Positions 21,214-33,504 of a DNA stretch of 64,000 nt are shown piece after piece. Location of the stretch: positions 7,874,001 to 7,938,000 of the forward strand of contig NC_085109.1 of the NCBI RefSeq assembly GCF_030269925.1, read 5' to 3'. Under the pieces are notes generated by a model. The model saw only the letters and a list, made by a program, of their open reading frames with translations. It searched no databases and was not told the origin of the DNA. The translations under genes and the position numbers were made by a program. How positions within the stretch are numbered: position 1 is the first letter of the stretch; every line of letters begins with the position of its first letter. The DNA is from Bombyx mori (lineage: Eukaryota > Arthropoda > Insecta > Lepidoptera > Bombycidae).

Positions 21214-23240
21214 ATTATTAAATAAATGGAAATTTGCGAAATATATAGTTTACCTGAATAACTAACTACACTTACTGATTGATTTCGTTGAACTAATTAG
21301 ACCTTTTTTAAAGGAAACTCCATTTTAACATTGTAAAATACAAGTGAACGCTTCAATCGCATACTAATGTAGGAAACCTTAAGTTTTGTGTCTTCTTTAT
21401 TTTGTTTCACGGCATCTTTTTTTATTTATTTCTAGAACAACAATACAATCTAACGAAGAGCAAATTTAGATAAGGAAAGTAAAATTTTGACAGCTTTGCC
21501 AAAAACAAAGACTACTCGACATCCTGGCAAATAACTCATTTTTTACTTTCCTACATTCTTACTTTCACCAATTCTAAAAATACAAACGTAATATTTTTCT
21601 TTTTGTTGCCTTTGAAATTGTTGTTTGCGTGAATTATTCCCTCCCTTTAGGGTGGCGTGGTTCGTTCAGACAAAAAAAGAAAGTGTTTTAGATTGACGCG
21701 ATAAAAGAGCACTTATTATTCAAACGTAACGCTTGAGTTGTTTGGCTGTGCAAATGTCTAATTACCATAAAATTAGGGAGCGCTACATGCATAAACATTA
21801 TCGATACATTCATCTTTTTTATTCGAGATACAAACAGTTTGTACTGTTCTCAGGGAAGAAACAATACGTAATACCTAATTGTAACTGTTCAAAATTCTCC
21901 ACAATAACAGACAAAATCTTTAAGACTTTGTCAATACAATAATTAAAGTGATAAAAAATCATGGAGAAAACTTTGTCTTCTTTCTTCAATAATAAATTTA
22001 CAGTTCTTTTTATAATCAATAATTAGGCGGTAATTGATATATTTGCATAATAAAGTAATCCCATCATAATAAATTATAAGTCCCATAGCTGAAATTAAAA
22101 TTCAGATATTTCGCCATGAAGCAAACGAATTAGTAGAAATATTAGGACCCTATGTTCTAATCATAATCTTCTCGAAATTTCTACCTTCATTATTCTGGTT
22201 TGAAGAGATAAACTTTATACATTGATGTAAGGGAATTGTAAACTCATGTCTGAAAGCTGAGCGCGCTATGCTATAATTAATAAAAAAAATATCCCTCTAA
22301 ATGCTATTCCAACAGGTTTAAAGTATAGTAATCATCAATTACATTGTTAAGATAGTTTCGTCATAGATTACACATACGAGCGCGAAGTATCCTCTCGAGT
22401 GTCGCTGACACGACGCCACTCAACCTCGTCCGCCCTCTTGAACATCAACTTGCATTGTTGTGAAATTTCCACTTACAAAAATAAAATGAAACTTAATCAA
22501 TATGATAAATTTACAGGTGTGCTGTATGTACTATGAGAGCACACTGATGGATTTCATAATTGCAACATCTGAGAGCCACTTCTCGTGAAGATGAAAACCT
22601 AAATCAAACAAACTCCAAGACCTCAAAAGTACTGTTAGTTGTGACTGTGTGTATTCTGCATAAAATATTTTTTTATATATAGAATTGTGAATGAATTTAC
22701 TATAAAAATAAACTTGAAACGGGGTTTCTTTGTCTTCACAGAGCAATATATTAAAGTCTTATTTAATATTATAACATTAACTATAGTCAGAAGCTTATAG
22801 AACTTAAATACGTAATAGAAATACTAAAAGAAAAACATTTGAAACACAAATTCATCTTAATTACATTCTCCGCGCTTTGGGATAAAAAAAAAATTCACAG
22901 CATTCGTACGGAACTGAATAAATCCCGGCCGTCAGATTGACAGTGACGCTCATTAATGTCACATTTCCACTAAAGGACATTTGTTCATCTCCATGAAGCA
23001 CGATCAACCTCTTTTAAATTGGACATTTGCTGTTGAAAATATTTTATGAGAAAATCACACAGAAAATTAAACGTCGCATTTGATGTCACGATAAAAATAG
23101 TAAATTACATTAGAAACATTTATATACGGTTCACCTACATTTTCACATATAATATACGCTTTGTTATTTTTCTAATATTTATTGTTCTCGGATGATAAGG
23201 TTCTTATATCTTGGTAATCTTACAACATTTTTATTCGATA
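21214..23240. other. Intergenic, no gene seen
   Basis: About 2 kb of AT-rich DNA. The only GC-richer patch is 22370-22450 (CTCGAGTGTCGCTGACACGA), with no feature assigned. Confidence 0.4.
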
Positions 23241-23518
23241 CTAGCTGACCCGGCAGACTTCGTAGTGCCTCAATCGATTTTGTATAAAATAAAATTAAAA
23301 CAAAAAAAAGGAATCCGTGCGACGGGAGACACATCAAAGGAAAAACAAAATTGTTATTTTTATTTAATTCCGAGCATTTTCATAATTATCTACCTTTTAA
23401 ACCTTCTCTGGACTTCCACAAATAATTCAAGACCAAAATTAGCCAAATCGGTCCAGTCGTTCTCGAGTTTTAGCGAGACTAACGAACAGCAATTCATTTT
23501 TATATATACATATATAGA
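23241..23518 (-). mobile_element. Non-autonomous Helitron-like element, family A
   Basis: CTAGCTGACCCGGCAGACTT to ATATATAGA. It lacks about 12 bases near its 3' end compared with the copies at 7579 and 29131. Confidence 0.72.
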
Positions 23519-23871
23519 TTAAATCAAATGATAACGGAGCTCGCATTATTTCGTCGTATCTGAATAGTGAATAGAATAGTGCTGAAGTACATGTAAAGGG
23601 TAGAGTTATCTCAACTAGAACAAGAAATTGTAAGATTGTTGTTTGCTGTGACCACGATAAGAGGTCATGCGACCATGTCGCATTGAAGTATGAAACTAGT
23701 GTTCCAGCGCTAAGGCCAGATAACACTGCGATCGCGGAGTTAAATCTCGCGGTATACTTATAAAAAATGGAATTATTAGACTCATGATTGGTACACTTTT
23801 TACTTAACAATAAAATCCTAACATTGGAACAAAAATCTTATTATAAAAGCACGCTTCCGTAATCAAAGTAC
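23519..23871. other. No recognisable gene
   Basis: Unique-looking AT-rich DNA. A minus-strand ORF runs from here into the Helitron but shows no exon borders. Confidence 0.35.
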
Positions 23872-24068
23872 GTGAGCCCACTGAGTTTCTCGCCGGATCT
23901 TCTCAGTACGTCGAGTTTCCGATCCGGTGGTAGATTTTGCGAAGAACTGCTCTTACTTGGATTAGTGTTAGCAACGTCCTTTGGTTAAAGCCCCGTGAGC
24001 TCACCTACGCACTCCGTTACGCTATCATAGCCTCTCAAGGCTACCAGCATAGATAGGAATAAAAAAAA
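23872..24068 (+). mobile_element. 5'-truncated jockey-related LINE tail
   Basis: CACTGAGTTTCTCGCCGGAT, GATCCGGTGGTAGATTTTGC, CCCGTGAGCTCACCTAC and CTCAAGGCTACCAGCATAGA, then an A-rich end. Same 3' UTR as 3663 (minus) and 24575 (minus). Confidence 0.78.
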
Positions 24069-24574
24069 CAATTTACCTGACGTTATTATATCAAAGCAAT
24101 ATATGACAGCCATTATATTAAATTCATTGAAAATCGAATAACCTACAATGTAAGCAAGTGACATACTAGTGGTGGTGTTTTACATCGGATGTATTTTATA
24201 AGCTCATTTATTCCATAAAAAATAGAATAGCCCGTCGGTATTTACTGAACAACGTTAACTGTAAGTTAATTACGGAAAACATAAATAAATTCATGTAGTC
24301 CAAATAAATTGAATTCTCACAAAGGAATTGGAAGACGGAAAACAATTTCGCTGCCCTAGATTCGGGACTTTTAATTAGCAGTGAAAAATCTACGTTATCT
24401 GCTTTACATTAGAATTTGCGTATATTTAATAGAAACGTGAGATACAAATCAAGCTACATTAGCCATGTTTTATCAAAGTCTTGAGAAATCCATGTTTATT
24501 TTCTCAGTAAAAAACGCCATCTTGCACGTACTAAGTGTGAAAAATAGGTATTTTTCTCGAATAACATTTCTTTT

Positions 24575-24735
24575 TTAAACCTATGATGATAGCCTTGCGA
24601 AGCTATTTCAGCTTCGCCCTAACGTTTGTAGGTGAGCTCACGGGGCTCAAACAGGAGAGTTGCTAATACTGACCCTAGCAAGAGCAGTGCTTCGCAGAAT
24701 CTACCACCGGATCGGAAACGCGACTCACTGACAAA
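24575..24735 (-). mobile_element. 5'-truncated jockey-related LINE tail
   Basis: Reverse complement of the same tail (GATGATAGCCTTGCGAAGCT, GGTGAGCTCACGGGGCTCAA, CCACCGGATCGGAAACGCGA). It stands inverted to the copy at 23872, 500 bases away. Confidence 0.76.
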
Positions 24736-25322
24736 ATTTTAAAGAGTACGAGTAATTAGTAGCAATTGCCAGACTCTCACCGCATTGTCTCGGATTTATG
24801 AGTAACGCAAGACGTCTTAAACTCATGGATGCGGGCTCACCGAAAGCCAGGCCAAATTAAACAGATTACTCCTCCGAGGCTCCCCTCGACAATGCCCCTA
24901 AATACCACATTATTCAAATTTAAATACCGACATTATAAAGTCCATTTTGTGACTAAAAGCAAATTGTACGCAAAATGGTACAAAAATTACTCTCCCGATA
25001 ACTTAATTTTGACAGGCTCGTATTTTATCGATTCTAGGAAAATCTAATTCACAATTTAATTGCTCTAATTTAGATTTTAAAACAAATAATTGTATTACAA
25101 ACAAATAAAATAAAAATAAAATGGAAAAACATAAAATAATTTTCAAAAAACAACGATATTTATAAGAATAAAGCTTACAGTCTCTTTCTCCTTTATTTAC
25201 ACCTCCCCTTTTTCATATCTTGAGCACTGATTATTACCAATTCCAGTATCTCTCTATCGAGTAGCTTAGTACTTACGGTCTAATGGAACTAAAGTGCAAC
25301 TGTCTATTCAAATAATTTATTC
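24736..25322. other. Intergenic, no gene seen
   Basis: AT-rich DNA with no recognised feature. Confidence 0.4.
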
Positions 25323-25460
25323 AGATCCGAAGGGTGGGATAGCCATTCTCAAATGCATTTCAACTTAGTGGCTCAGGTGGACGATAGCGATATTCATTAC
25401 GATAACAATAGGCCCCGGTAACCATTTAACACCGAGTGGGCCGTAAGACTATCACACCAA
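25323..25460 (+). repeat. Old, diverged Bm1-like SINE
   Basis: GATCCGAAGGGTGGGATAGC, GGCCCCGGTAACCATTTAAC and ACCGAGTGGGCCGTAAG follow the Bm1 order with many changes. Confidence 0.5.
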
Positions 25461-25967
25461 TACGCGCTGATAAAAAATCTTGTATTTAATCGTACAGATT
25501 ACACACAAGTACGTAGTTTTTTATACAATTTAAGCTTTTTTTCATGTTCAATGCTAACTTTTTGGGACAACTACTATACCAATCGAACAAACAAAGACAG
25601 AGACAATTTTGAAAAACTAGTGATTACTGGAAAAACCGAAGAAGAAAGTTCGCGGGTGCACAGGTTTTGGTTTGACTAGGTACGTACCACTGTTGATTCT
25701 AGCGTCTATGGCTTTCAAAGTAGCCGAAGACAAAACTAGAATGCACATCGTGAGGATGAAACTTATAGATGAAAGTGTTTATCACCGTCACATATAAGGA
25801 GCGCGACTGAAGGAGGTGACTATATTGATATAAATATAAATCTTGTTTACGTATATGTTGCTGGAAACAGTGTAGCTTATGCTTCCATGTGTGGCGGGTA
25901 GCCATCATACAACGGAACGATATTTGACAGATGCCTGAATCTCGCTTATGACATTTTCAAGATAAGC

Positions 25968-26210
25968 TTGCACTTTATACAAGTTCCAAACAACAACATT
26001 CGGACCGTTGATCTACCTAGCAAATTTAACCCGCTCGGTGGAAGATCTTCCCTTTGTCGTTTACCTACACATGCTGCCGATAAAACCTTTAATGATCTAT
26101 CCTTTCATAAAATTAAAATAAAACAGTTCTTAAACCCCTTAAAACTGAATAGGAAAATAAACATCAAAACCGTACTACAATGTGAACTGTTAAATAAATT
26201 GCGATCATAA
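25968..26210 (+). CDS. Hypothetical 80-codon ORF
   Basis: The ORF has mixed composition (NPLGGRSSLCRLPTHAADKT, then a Lys-rich part ending in LLNKLRS) and stops at TAA. I do not recognise it. It lacks upstream exon borders. It could be a terminal exon, a relic of a mobile element's protein, or chance. Confidence 0.2.
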   Translation: MHFIQVPNNNIRTVDLPSKFNPLGGRSSLCRLPTHAADKTFNDLSFHKIKIKQFLNPLKLNRKINIKTVLQCELLNKLRS

Positions 26211-26469
26211 CATTTATGAGTTCCATTTGTTGGGTTTAAGGTTCGCTAGTTGGATACACTTATGAAAATGTAGGGGGTCGATCCCAATTACATTTTTTAT
26301 TGCGATCGTGAGGCCGCAAAGTATCGAGTTATAACTGTAATAAATGGATGGACTGTATGTAATTCATATACGAAATAAAATGTAACGAAACATTATGTGT
26401 GTAAATTCGTATTATTATTGAAAACTTAATTTATTTTCAGCGGAAACATTGAGATATCTCCAAACAATG

Positions 26470-28380
26470 GTAAGTTTTTTTATTAAAATTAACTACCTCA
26501 GCAAATGTTTTCCTGAGCGGCACAAGAGTAACGTAGGTTGTGAGAATTTACTTCAAATAATAATCATTAGTTTAGTTTACAAAACCGACTCTGTTGCTTT
26601 CCCAGAACAAAAAAGTCTGTATTTTATTCGGAATATACCTACCTCCTTCTACTTCTATAGGATTTTGGTATGAACAGAATGCCTTTCCGAAATTCATGCT
26701 AATAAAATACAGATCCAAAAATATCGGAAACGTTGTCCTTTATGTGTTTTTTTTTTTAAATCTCAACACAAATACCATGAAATATGAATTTAATATGTAA
26801 AATAATTTTTAGTTGGCATTTTGTAGTATGTAATTTTTGAAATCATTATTCCGGTACTTTAATTCAATATAAAGCCAAGCTAATTTAGTTCAGTCAATCT
26901 TTACCTTTGTGAACGAGCTTTATCCTTCCTAGCAGGGCCTACGCTCCATCAAGAATTAACATAAATTTGTAATTAAGATTTCCATAATTATCAACTTGCT
27001 TTTTGTCTTCATTGCTAAAAGCTATAGTTCCAATTACTGCGTATTATTTCTACTAAGATTGCTTAAGACTAAATGGCTCGTGGGCTCTTCAAAATATCAT
27101 GGCCAACAAAAATAGTTACTATTATAATACATACTATTGTAATAATAGTGCTTAAAGTTATTGCTTTAATTTGTATCTATTTTGAATAAAAAGTTCTTGC
27201 GGATAAGATTCGTTAAATACGGCCACATATTAATTTTCAATATTCATTTCATTTTCAAATATAAGTTCCCAACTGGTAAAAGCCAGAAGACGAAACCTTA
27301 TCAAAAAACGAAGAAATTAGAGTCAAAATTTACATTACGAAACCCATGATACTGATTTATTTAGACAAAATTTGTATGAACAAGAATTTCTGAATGATAA
27401 GTGTAGAAATGAACAAGAAATATGTATATGACAGATATAATGATAGAATAATATTCTTGAAACTGTTAAGAAATTTTAATCTAGGGAGGCTATTCAAAAT
27501 ATCTTTAAATAAATAACAATTTAAACAACAGAAATATGTACAAGAACAAACAACGTTCTGTTGAGAAATAAAACATTCATTCTAATCTCAAGTCAACTTC
27601 AAGCGCTGTCGCAAATCTTATGCTAATCAAAGACACCAAATTACACTAACTTAATTGATAACATGAAAATTTAACGAAGTTCGCGACAGAGTAATTCGTT
27701 AAGTAACTAATTACCTGGTAGCGTAATGTTTACTCCAAAATTATGATAAAAGAAACAGTAAAGCATTATGTTTAAAATCAACTAACAACATGTTTACATT
27801 AAGCAAATAAAAACCTTAATTAACTATTTGGTTTAAGCGACATTTTTGGAATGTTACAGAAGAGCCATTTCAAGGTTAAAATTTGGAAAAAATATCATAA
27901 CAAAAAAACTTCTTCAGCCCATTTGAATGGGGTAAACTTAATTTTCAATTAAAAACTTCATTCAATTCAAAGCATCGAATTATTGATAATGATACCAATA
28001 CCATACAAAGATAAATGTCGCATAATAAGCGAAATGCCGATAAAACCAAATAGATTTTCACCCTTCGATATTAAGATTTTGATTCAATACATAAAAAGGC
28101 CGTAAAGAAAAGGTTAGTTAATTATGTTAAATAAATCGTACGTCTAGCTAATTAAGATATCACCCACGTCAAGCGTCGGACACAATCAAGCACTTGCGGT
28201 CGCGTCGCCAAACTTTTGCGAGCATCACAAAGGCACAATTACACCAGGCGACCGGTCTTTGATCCCTTCTATGTTTGCTTTGTGATTGACGATCTTTGCA
28301 TATGTCGCTAATTATGCTATATTGCTGAAAATCATATGTAAATCAAATCTGTTTAAGTATACATTGTTAATTTTGTTTGT
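26470..28380. other. Intergenic, no gene seen
   Basis: About 1.9 kb of AT-rich DNA with only short ORFs and no recognised repeats. The somewhat GC-richer piece 28160-28270 is unassigned. Confidence 0.4.
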
Positions 28381-28382
28381 AT

Positions 28383-28483
28383 ACATTGTTTTTTTATATT
28401 TATGATTGAGAGATTACTGGTGGCTCGGAGGCCTTTCCATTTTCACAAGGACATGTGGGCAAGCAAGGGCTCAGCCAGGAGTG
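28383..28483 (-). mobile_element. Tail of the jockey-like LINE found at 1-3150
   Basis: TTTATGATTG, ATTACTGGTGGCTCGGAGGC and GCAAGGGCTCAGCCAGGAG are the complement of the 3' end at about 3045-3125. Only the last 100 bases are present. Confidence 0.85.
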
Positions 28484-28859
28484 TATTTGGATCATGGAGT
28501 GTAGCCAGGGGTCTTTATCGAATCAGTCAGTCAAAATCGAAACGATCAGCAATTGAAATAGGTAAACATTATGTGGGAGAACGGAAAATTCAGATTATTT
28601 TCATGTTAATCGCAGTTTCATTCGTAAAATACAATTTTTAATTTATTTCATTTTCTTTTCAAAATTAGATTAGTATTTAGACATCCTAATAAATATATTG
28701 TGGTAAACAAATTGTAGTCAAAATTTTGCGCATTAAGTCGAACGCTGATAAATTTAGAACATTTATCGCCTAAGGATATTAGACCAACAAGAAAACTTTA
28801 TCATACATATTGAATCTTAACAATATTAGCTTTTTTCTGTTCCGTAATTTAGCCAAGCA

Positions 28860-29020
28860 ATATATCAAATATATATCCGATCAAATCCGTACCACTTTGG
28901 ATACCACAGTCTACGATGACATACACACCGCCGAGAACAGAGGAAGATGGCGAAACATCATCCAGACAACAATAATGGGAGGAGATTGTCACAACCCTCA
29001 GACATGAGGAACGCGACTCA
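28860..29020 (+). pseudogene. RTE-like LINE, last codons of reverse transcriptase ORF
   Basis: The reading SDQIRTTLDTTVYDDIHTAE ... WRNI ... HNPQT-stop matches the C-terminus of the fragment at 53990-54235 and the wording at 45284-46240. It is truncated at the 5' side. Confidence 0.72.
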
Positions 29021-29130
29021 AGAAGGGGGGATATGAACTACAAAATATCTTATTCACAATAAAATAATGTGTTCAATGATTTCAATATCCTCATTATATT
29101 CTTCCATGTGCTCAGTTATTTATTTATTAA

Positions 29131-29418
29131 CTAGCTGACCCGGCAGACTTCGTAGTGCCTCAATCGATAAATAAAAGACCTAAACTTTTCTATAAAATAA
29201 ACTTAAAATAAACAAAAGGAATCCGTCCGACGGAGGACATATCAAAGGAAAAGCAAAATCGATATTTTTATTTAATTCCGAGCATTTTCATATTTATCTA
29301 CCTTTTAAACCTTCTCTGAACTTCCACAAATAATTCATGACCATAATTAGCCAAATCGGTCCAGCCGCTCTCGAGTTTTAGCGAGACTAACGAACAGCAA
29401 TTCATTTTTATATATAGA
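29131..29418 (-). mobile_element. Non-autonomous Helitron-like element, family A
   Basis: CTAGCTGACCCGGCAGACTT to TTTTTATATATAGA, 288 bases. Confidence 0.72.
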
Positions 29419-29445
29419 AAAGAAATATCTTAGCCCGAAGAGTTG

Positions 29446-29695
29446 CAAGATTGTAGTGACAGTACGCGGGGCACATTTCTCGTAGAATGGATGACCGCTG
29501 GGACCGAAAGGTTCTCGAGTCGCGACCACGCACCGGAAAGTACAGCGTGGGTAGGCATCCCGGCGGACAAGGCGGACCGACGATCTGCTAAAAATCGCGG
29601 CAATCCGCTGGATGTAGGCTGTGCAGGATTGATTATTGTGGCGAGCCTTGGAGTAGACCTATGTCCAGCAGTGTACGTACGGGGACTGAAAAAAT
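29446..29695 (+). pseudogene. Frameshifted reverse-transcriptase C-terminus of a LINE
   Basis: Pieces in shifting frames read RMDDRWDRKVLESRPRTGK, then VGRHPGGQGGPTIC, then a segment that in an intact element reads as AGNRWM-like and YVQQWT-like text. This is the end of a lepidopteran endonuclease/reverse-transcriptase protein with at least one frameshift. It differs from the RTE-like copies at 28860 and 33505. Confidence 0.6.
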
Positions 29696-29699
29696 AATT

Positions 29700-30268
29700 A
29701 GTGATTTTTAAATTAAAAACTTGTTGATTTCAATCAACGTTGTATTAACCAATCAATCATTTTATATTCATTAATTCTAAAACCTGGTTAACGATGCTTC
29801 AACAAACAACAAAATCTCTTCTATTTTCATAATGTAATGAACTCTATCGGATTTCCAATGGTGGTCAACAAAACTATTAAGTAGATAATTATCTAGTTTC
29901 ACCCAATTCATTTAATTGAAATTCGATTGCCCGTACTCACAGTCCTTGAGATAATTGTTCCATAAAATATTTTCGTTAACTGTACACATTTTTTTTTCTT
30001 TGTCTGGGAAATAAACAGAACTGAAAGTCAAATAATTCAACGTCAATGAAATAAAAGATTTTCTTTGTTTGTGTTTGTTTAGACGAGCCCTGAAATATAT
30101 AAGGCGTGTATATTATTTACTCTTACACATCATTACGATTGTACGAGACTTCAATTTACTACCGTTTGACTTCACATCTACTATCTAAGTGTCGTTACAA
30201 AAGAACCGTGACGATATTTATTTAAGGTGTTTCGCACAATTTTTCGATAATATCAATATCGTTTTATC
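29700..30268. promoter_or_regulatory. Intergenic stretch with TATA-like box at 30096
   Basis: TATATAAGG at 30096-30104 is followed about 30 bases later by TCATTACG, a possible initiator, and 165 bases later by the ATG of the 73-codon ORF at 30269. The rest is AT-rich and featureless. The promoter call is a pattern match only. Confidence 0.3.
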
Positions 30269-30490
30269 ATGTCAGAAAAAAAACACAGTGATTACGAAAT
30301 TCTGAACTGCTATAAGACGGCGCTGCAGCCTTTACTGCTGACACAGCCCTATTTTCCTGCTCAGTCAGTATTTTCAGTGGCAAGCAATAAACCATATTTC
30401 CTAATAGCTTCAGTCCATTTTCGATCTCCGTCGCGACAACACGTTTGTTGGTTTAACTCGAAAACTGTATTCTTTAATATCCTATATTAA
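30269..30490 (+). CDS. Hypothetical 73-codon ORF or first exon
   Basis: It starts MSEKKHSDYEILNCYKTALQ and continues with hydrophobic text (PLLLTQPYFPAQSVFSVASN), ending at TAA 30488-30490. I do not recognise it. There is no strong GT donor in the ORF. The upstream TATA-like box supports transcription but the ORF may be chance. Confidence 0.3.
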   Translation: MSEKKHSDYEILNCYKTALQPLLLTQPYFPAQSVFSVASNKPYFLIASVHFRSPSRQHVCWFNSKTVFFNILY

Positions 30491-31039
30491 ACTGATAATT
30501 AATTAAAAAGTCAATAAACCCTATTTTGTGAAAACTTATTTAAAAAAAAAGGGAAATTCCCGAATCCTTATAACAGAACGTCTTAAGAAATTTCTGTCTC
30601 AAAGTATTATAACTTAAAATATTGTAGATTATATCAACATATTGTAACAAATAACATCAAATTGACGTAAAGAATAGATTAGGTAAATTTACTGAAACAT
30701 AAAAGTAACAATATCTCATAATAGAAATTCTAGGTTGCAAATAATGTGGGAAAATAACCTAACAAACAAATCTAAATACATTTCCTAATTGTTTTGCTAA
30801 CGCCCTTGGAGCCCGGTACACGACTCGTTTATTATACATACATAATTTAACAAAATAAAGATATTACTCTTTTAATCAGTGTAAACTTAATATCCCCTAG
30901 GTACGAACACAGCAGCTGTGTTGTAACTTATGCACAAAATATTATCGGTACTATACTAATAAGTATAAACCTTTGATAAAGTTTATACTTATTATACTTA
31001 AATTTAATGTGATGAACATTCATGAAATGATATCGAATA

Positions 31040-31118
31040 TGATGACAACCGGTGCATTCCTATTAACCACTTAACACCATGTAAACCGTGAAATTGTCCA
31101 CCCATCTAAGCAATAAAA
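31040..31118 (+). repeat. Bm1-type SINE with internal deletion
   Basis: ACCGGTGCATTCCTATT from the head is joined straight to AACCACTTAACACCAT and CCACCCATCTAAGCAATAAA from the tail end, so the middle is missing. Confidence 0.7.
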
Positions 31119-31639
31119 AAGCCCACTTATTTTTTCACAGATTAAACTTCTGTTGTAATATTTAACGTACATTAAATCATATTATAAGAACAATAAAATT
31201 TAATATTATCTTTGTTTAATTCTTCAGGTTAAACGAAGCAAAAATAAGCTATTAGAGAACGTTGCTTAAGAGGAGCCATCTGTTTCAGTACAGTGCAGAA
31301 CGATTTCCCAATTGTGGCTATTAACCGAATTAACAATTAAGCTGCGGAAGCGAAGGGATTCGAATGCGGTCGATTACTCTGGCGACTGTATTGGCCACCA
31401 GCGTCTCGCATACAAATAAACTATGAATTAAACAATAATGTAGTTTACATTCACATTGTTTATTTGTTTACCGTACTCAACTTCTTTTTTGGGGGCAATA
31501 AAAATAGAGGAAGCCACGCCTCGATTAATACTAAGAAGCCGCCATTACCTATCACTTTACCCTATGAATGATATCGTTGAACTTGAGCAATAAGATCGAA
31601 TAAGATAGAATAGACAATATAATTTTTTTCGGGCATGGG
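31119..31639. other. No recognisable gene
   Basis: Mixed-composition DNA; 31320-31410 is less AT-rich but nothing is assigned. Confidence 0.35.
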
Positions 31640-31915
31640 GCCGAACCTTCTACAAGGTATTCGCGCCTAAGGGGCACGTCTGCAGATGTTGGGAGCAGAC
31701 CGCGGGCCCAGGGATATTTTAGGGTCCTACTGCACCTAACGACTCCGCCTTCCATTCTCTCACCCAACGTCCGATCTCCGCCCGGGGTCAATCCGGTCAG
31801 AGAAGAGGGGTTCCCGCGGTCAACACTACAACCAGACTCCCGGCACCACTCTGAGGATGCCCGACCGACGGGTCGTCGAGGCGAGATCATTGACGAGATT
31901 ATTGTCCGGTCTCCG
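31640..31915. repeat. GC-rich repeat fragment, unnamed family E
   Basis: Its right part (CACTACAACCAGACTCCCGG, ATGCCCGACCGACGGGTCGT, CGAGGCGA) is related to 38790-38940 (CACTGCAACCAGACT, ATCCGACCGACTGGTCGTCG). It is probably UTR of a LINE, but no coding part is present. Confidence 0.5.
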
Positions 31916-32168
31916 CGGTAAGAATAGACAATCCAAAATCAACAATAGACAACAGCTGCGAAATTGGAATTCATGCAATGCTGCACAAACATAATAGAAG
32001 GATACCGTACCATTGCGTTGTCTTCGCTTGAATGTCGTGAACGCTTTCTAGTCTTCAGAAAATCTCAAGGTAAATACTGAACATCTAAATAGGTGCATGA
32101 TAAATCGAGGAGTACAATTTCGCAATAAAGTGTCTTAGGCGCAAAATTCTGTACTAATGATAATTCAG

Positions 32169-32351
32169 GCTAGACTGAAGGGCTACCTTGCACGGGAGAA
32201 AGACGGGGAACTGGCCTTGTCTGTTGACGACTCGGCGTACTTCGTATCCTCTCCGTTTCCCTGTGTAGCCATCACGCAGAGAGGAGTTAATGAGTATACG
32301 GTTTATCTGGTATTATGCAGTTATCGTACCGGAACTCACAGATATTATAAC
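32169..32351 (+). CDS. Orphan internal exon of an unidentified gene
   Basis: The 61 codons have phase 0 at both ends. The acceptor is strong: branch-site-like TACTAATGATAATTCAG, with AG at 32167-32168. The donor is CGTAAGT. The peptide begins ARLKGYLAREKDGELALSVD and ends CSYRTGTHRYYN, with balanced composition and no repeats. I do not recognise the family. It matches neither the transporter nor the receptor and may belong to a gene whose other exons are outside the window, or with the ORF at 30269. A chance ORF is less likely given both splice sites. Confidence 0.5.
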
Positions 32352-32981
32352 GTAAGTACCACCATGTTCATTAAGACATAAAGTTGAAGTCTTTATTGTA
32401 ATCTTATCTCCTACCATATCATTGAAACAATATTTATTACCTGGCCAAATGCTAGGTAATAATTCTTTGTGTCAAAACACAAGTAGGTACGCTTTTTATT
32501 CCAATTGAAGATAGATTTTGACTAATTAAATAAGTAAGACACACGACGATACTAGTTAAGCTCCATCCTCATTCATTTGTCTTTTAAATCCGTAAATTCC
32601 TCTTAAAGGTATCTAATTCAATAAATAACGTACAAAATCTCGTACAAAGCACTCGAGAACACACATTCCGAACTATTCAAGTCGCTAGGTAATTGCACGT
32701 CAAATGCAGCTTACAACTTACTAGATTGCGGCGAAAACTTACTTCAAGTTAGTAAACATGACTGTGTTCTGTGCTTAGGGAGCAATATTGCTAAAATAAA
32801 CAGCAAATCGAATACACAGAATATTACTTTAACAGGCCAGTAGGAAGATTATGTGTTGTTAGAAATATGTCACTAAAATATAATTTACAAATGTTACACT
32901 ATTAGCAAAATACCAAAATGCTTTTGTCGTTTGAAGAAAAACTCCTTAAATCCTTGGCCCTAGTAAATGTTATTCTGTATG
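32352..32981. other. No recognisable gene
   Basis: AT-rich; would be intron if the exon at 32169 is real. Confidence 0.35.
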
Positions 32982-33228
32982 TATTACTGGTGGTAGGACC
33001 TCTTGAGAGTCCGCGCGGGTAGGAACCACCACCCTGCTTATTTCTGCCGTGAAGTAGTAATGCGTTTCGGTTTGAAGGGTGGGGCAGCCGTTGTAACTAT
33101 ACCTGAAACCTTAGAACTTATGTCTCAAGGTGGGTGGCGCGTTTACGTTGTAGATGTCTATGGACTCCATTAACCACTTAACATCAGATGTGCTGTGAGC
33201 TCATCTATCCACCTAAGCAATAAAAAAT
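32982..33228 (+). repeat. Bm1-type SINE, 5'-truncated
   Basis: TACTGGTGGTAGGACCTCTT to AAGCAATAAAAAATAAATAA. Confidence 0.92.
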
Positions 33229-33504
33229 AAATAAATAATAATAACCCCTAAAAAATTTATGTTTAAAAAATTGTATGTAAGTATACAACAAAGAAAAATA
33301 ATACGGTGCGTACATCATCAATTAGGTAAGCTCGCCTTGTACAATCATTCCGATGTTTTTTGGAAGTTTACATACAATAATGTTTACAACAATAAAATAT
33401 ACTCATACTGAGATAGCATACGATGCGATTGTGAATCTATTGGTTAAAGGCCCTTTAAGAAGTCAAAAGATCGAAGTGGGATACATAACATTATCTACTA
33501 AAAT

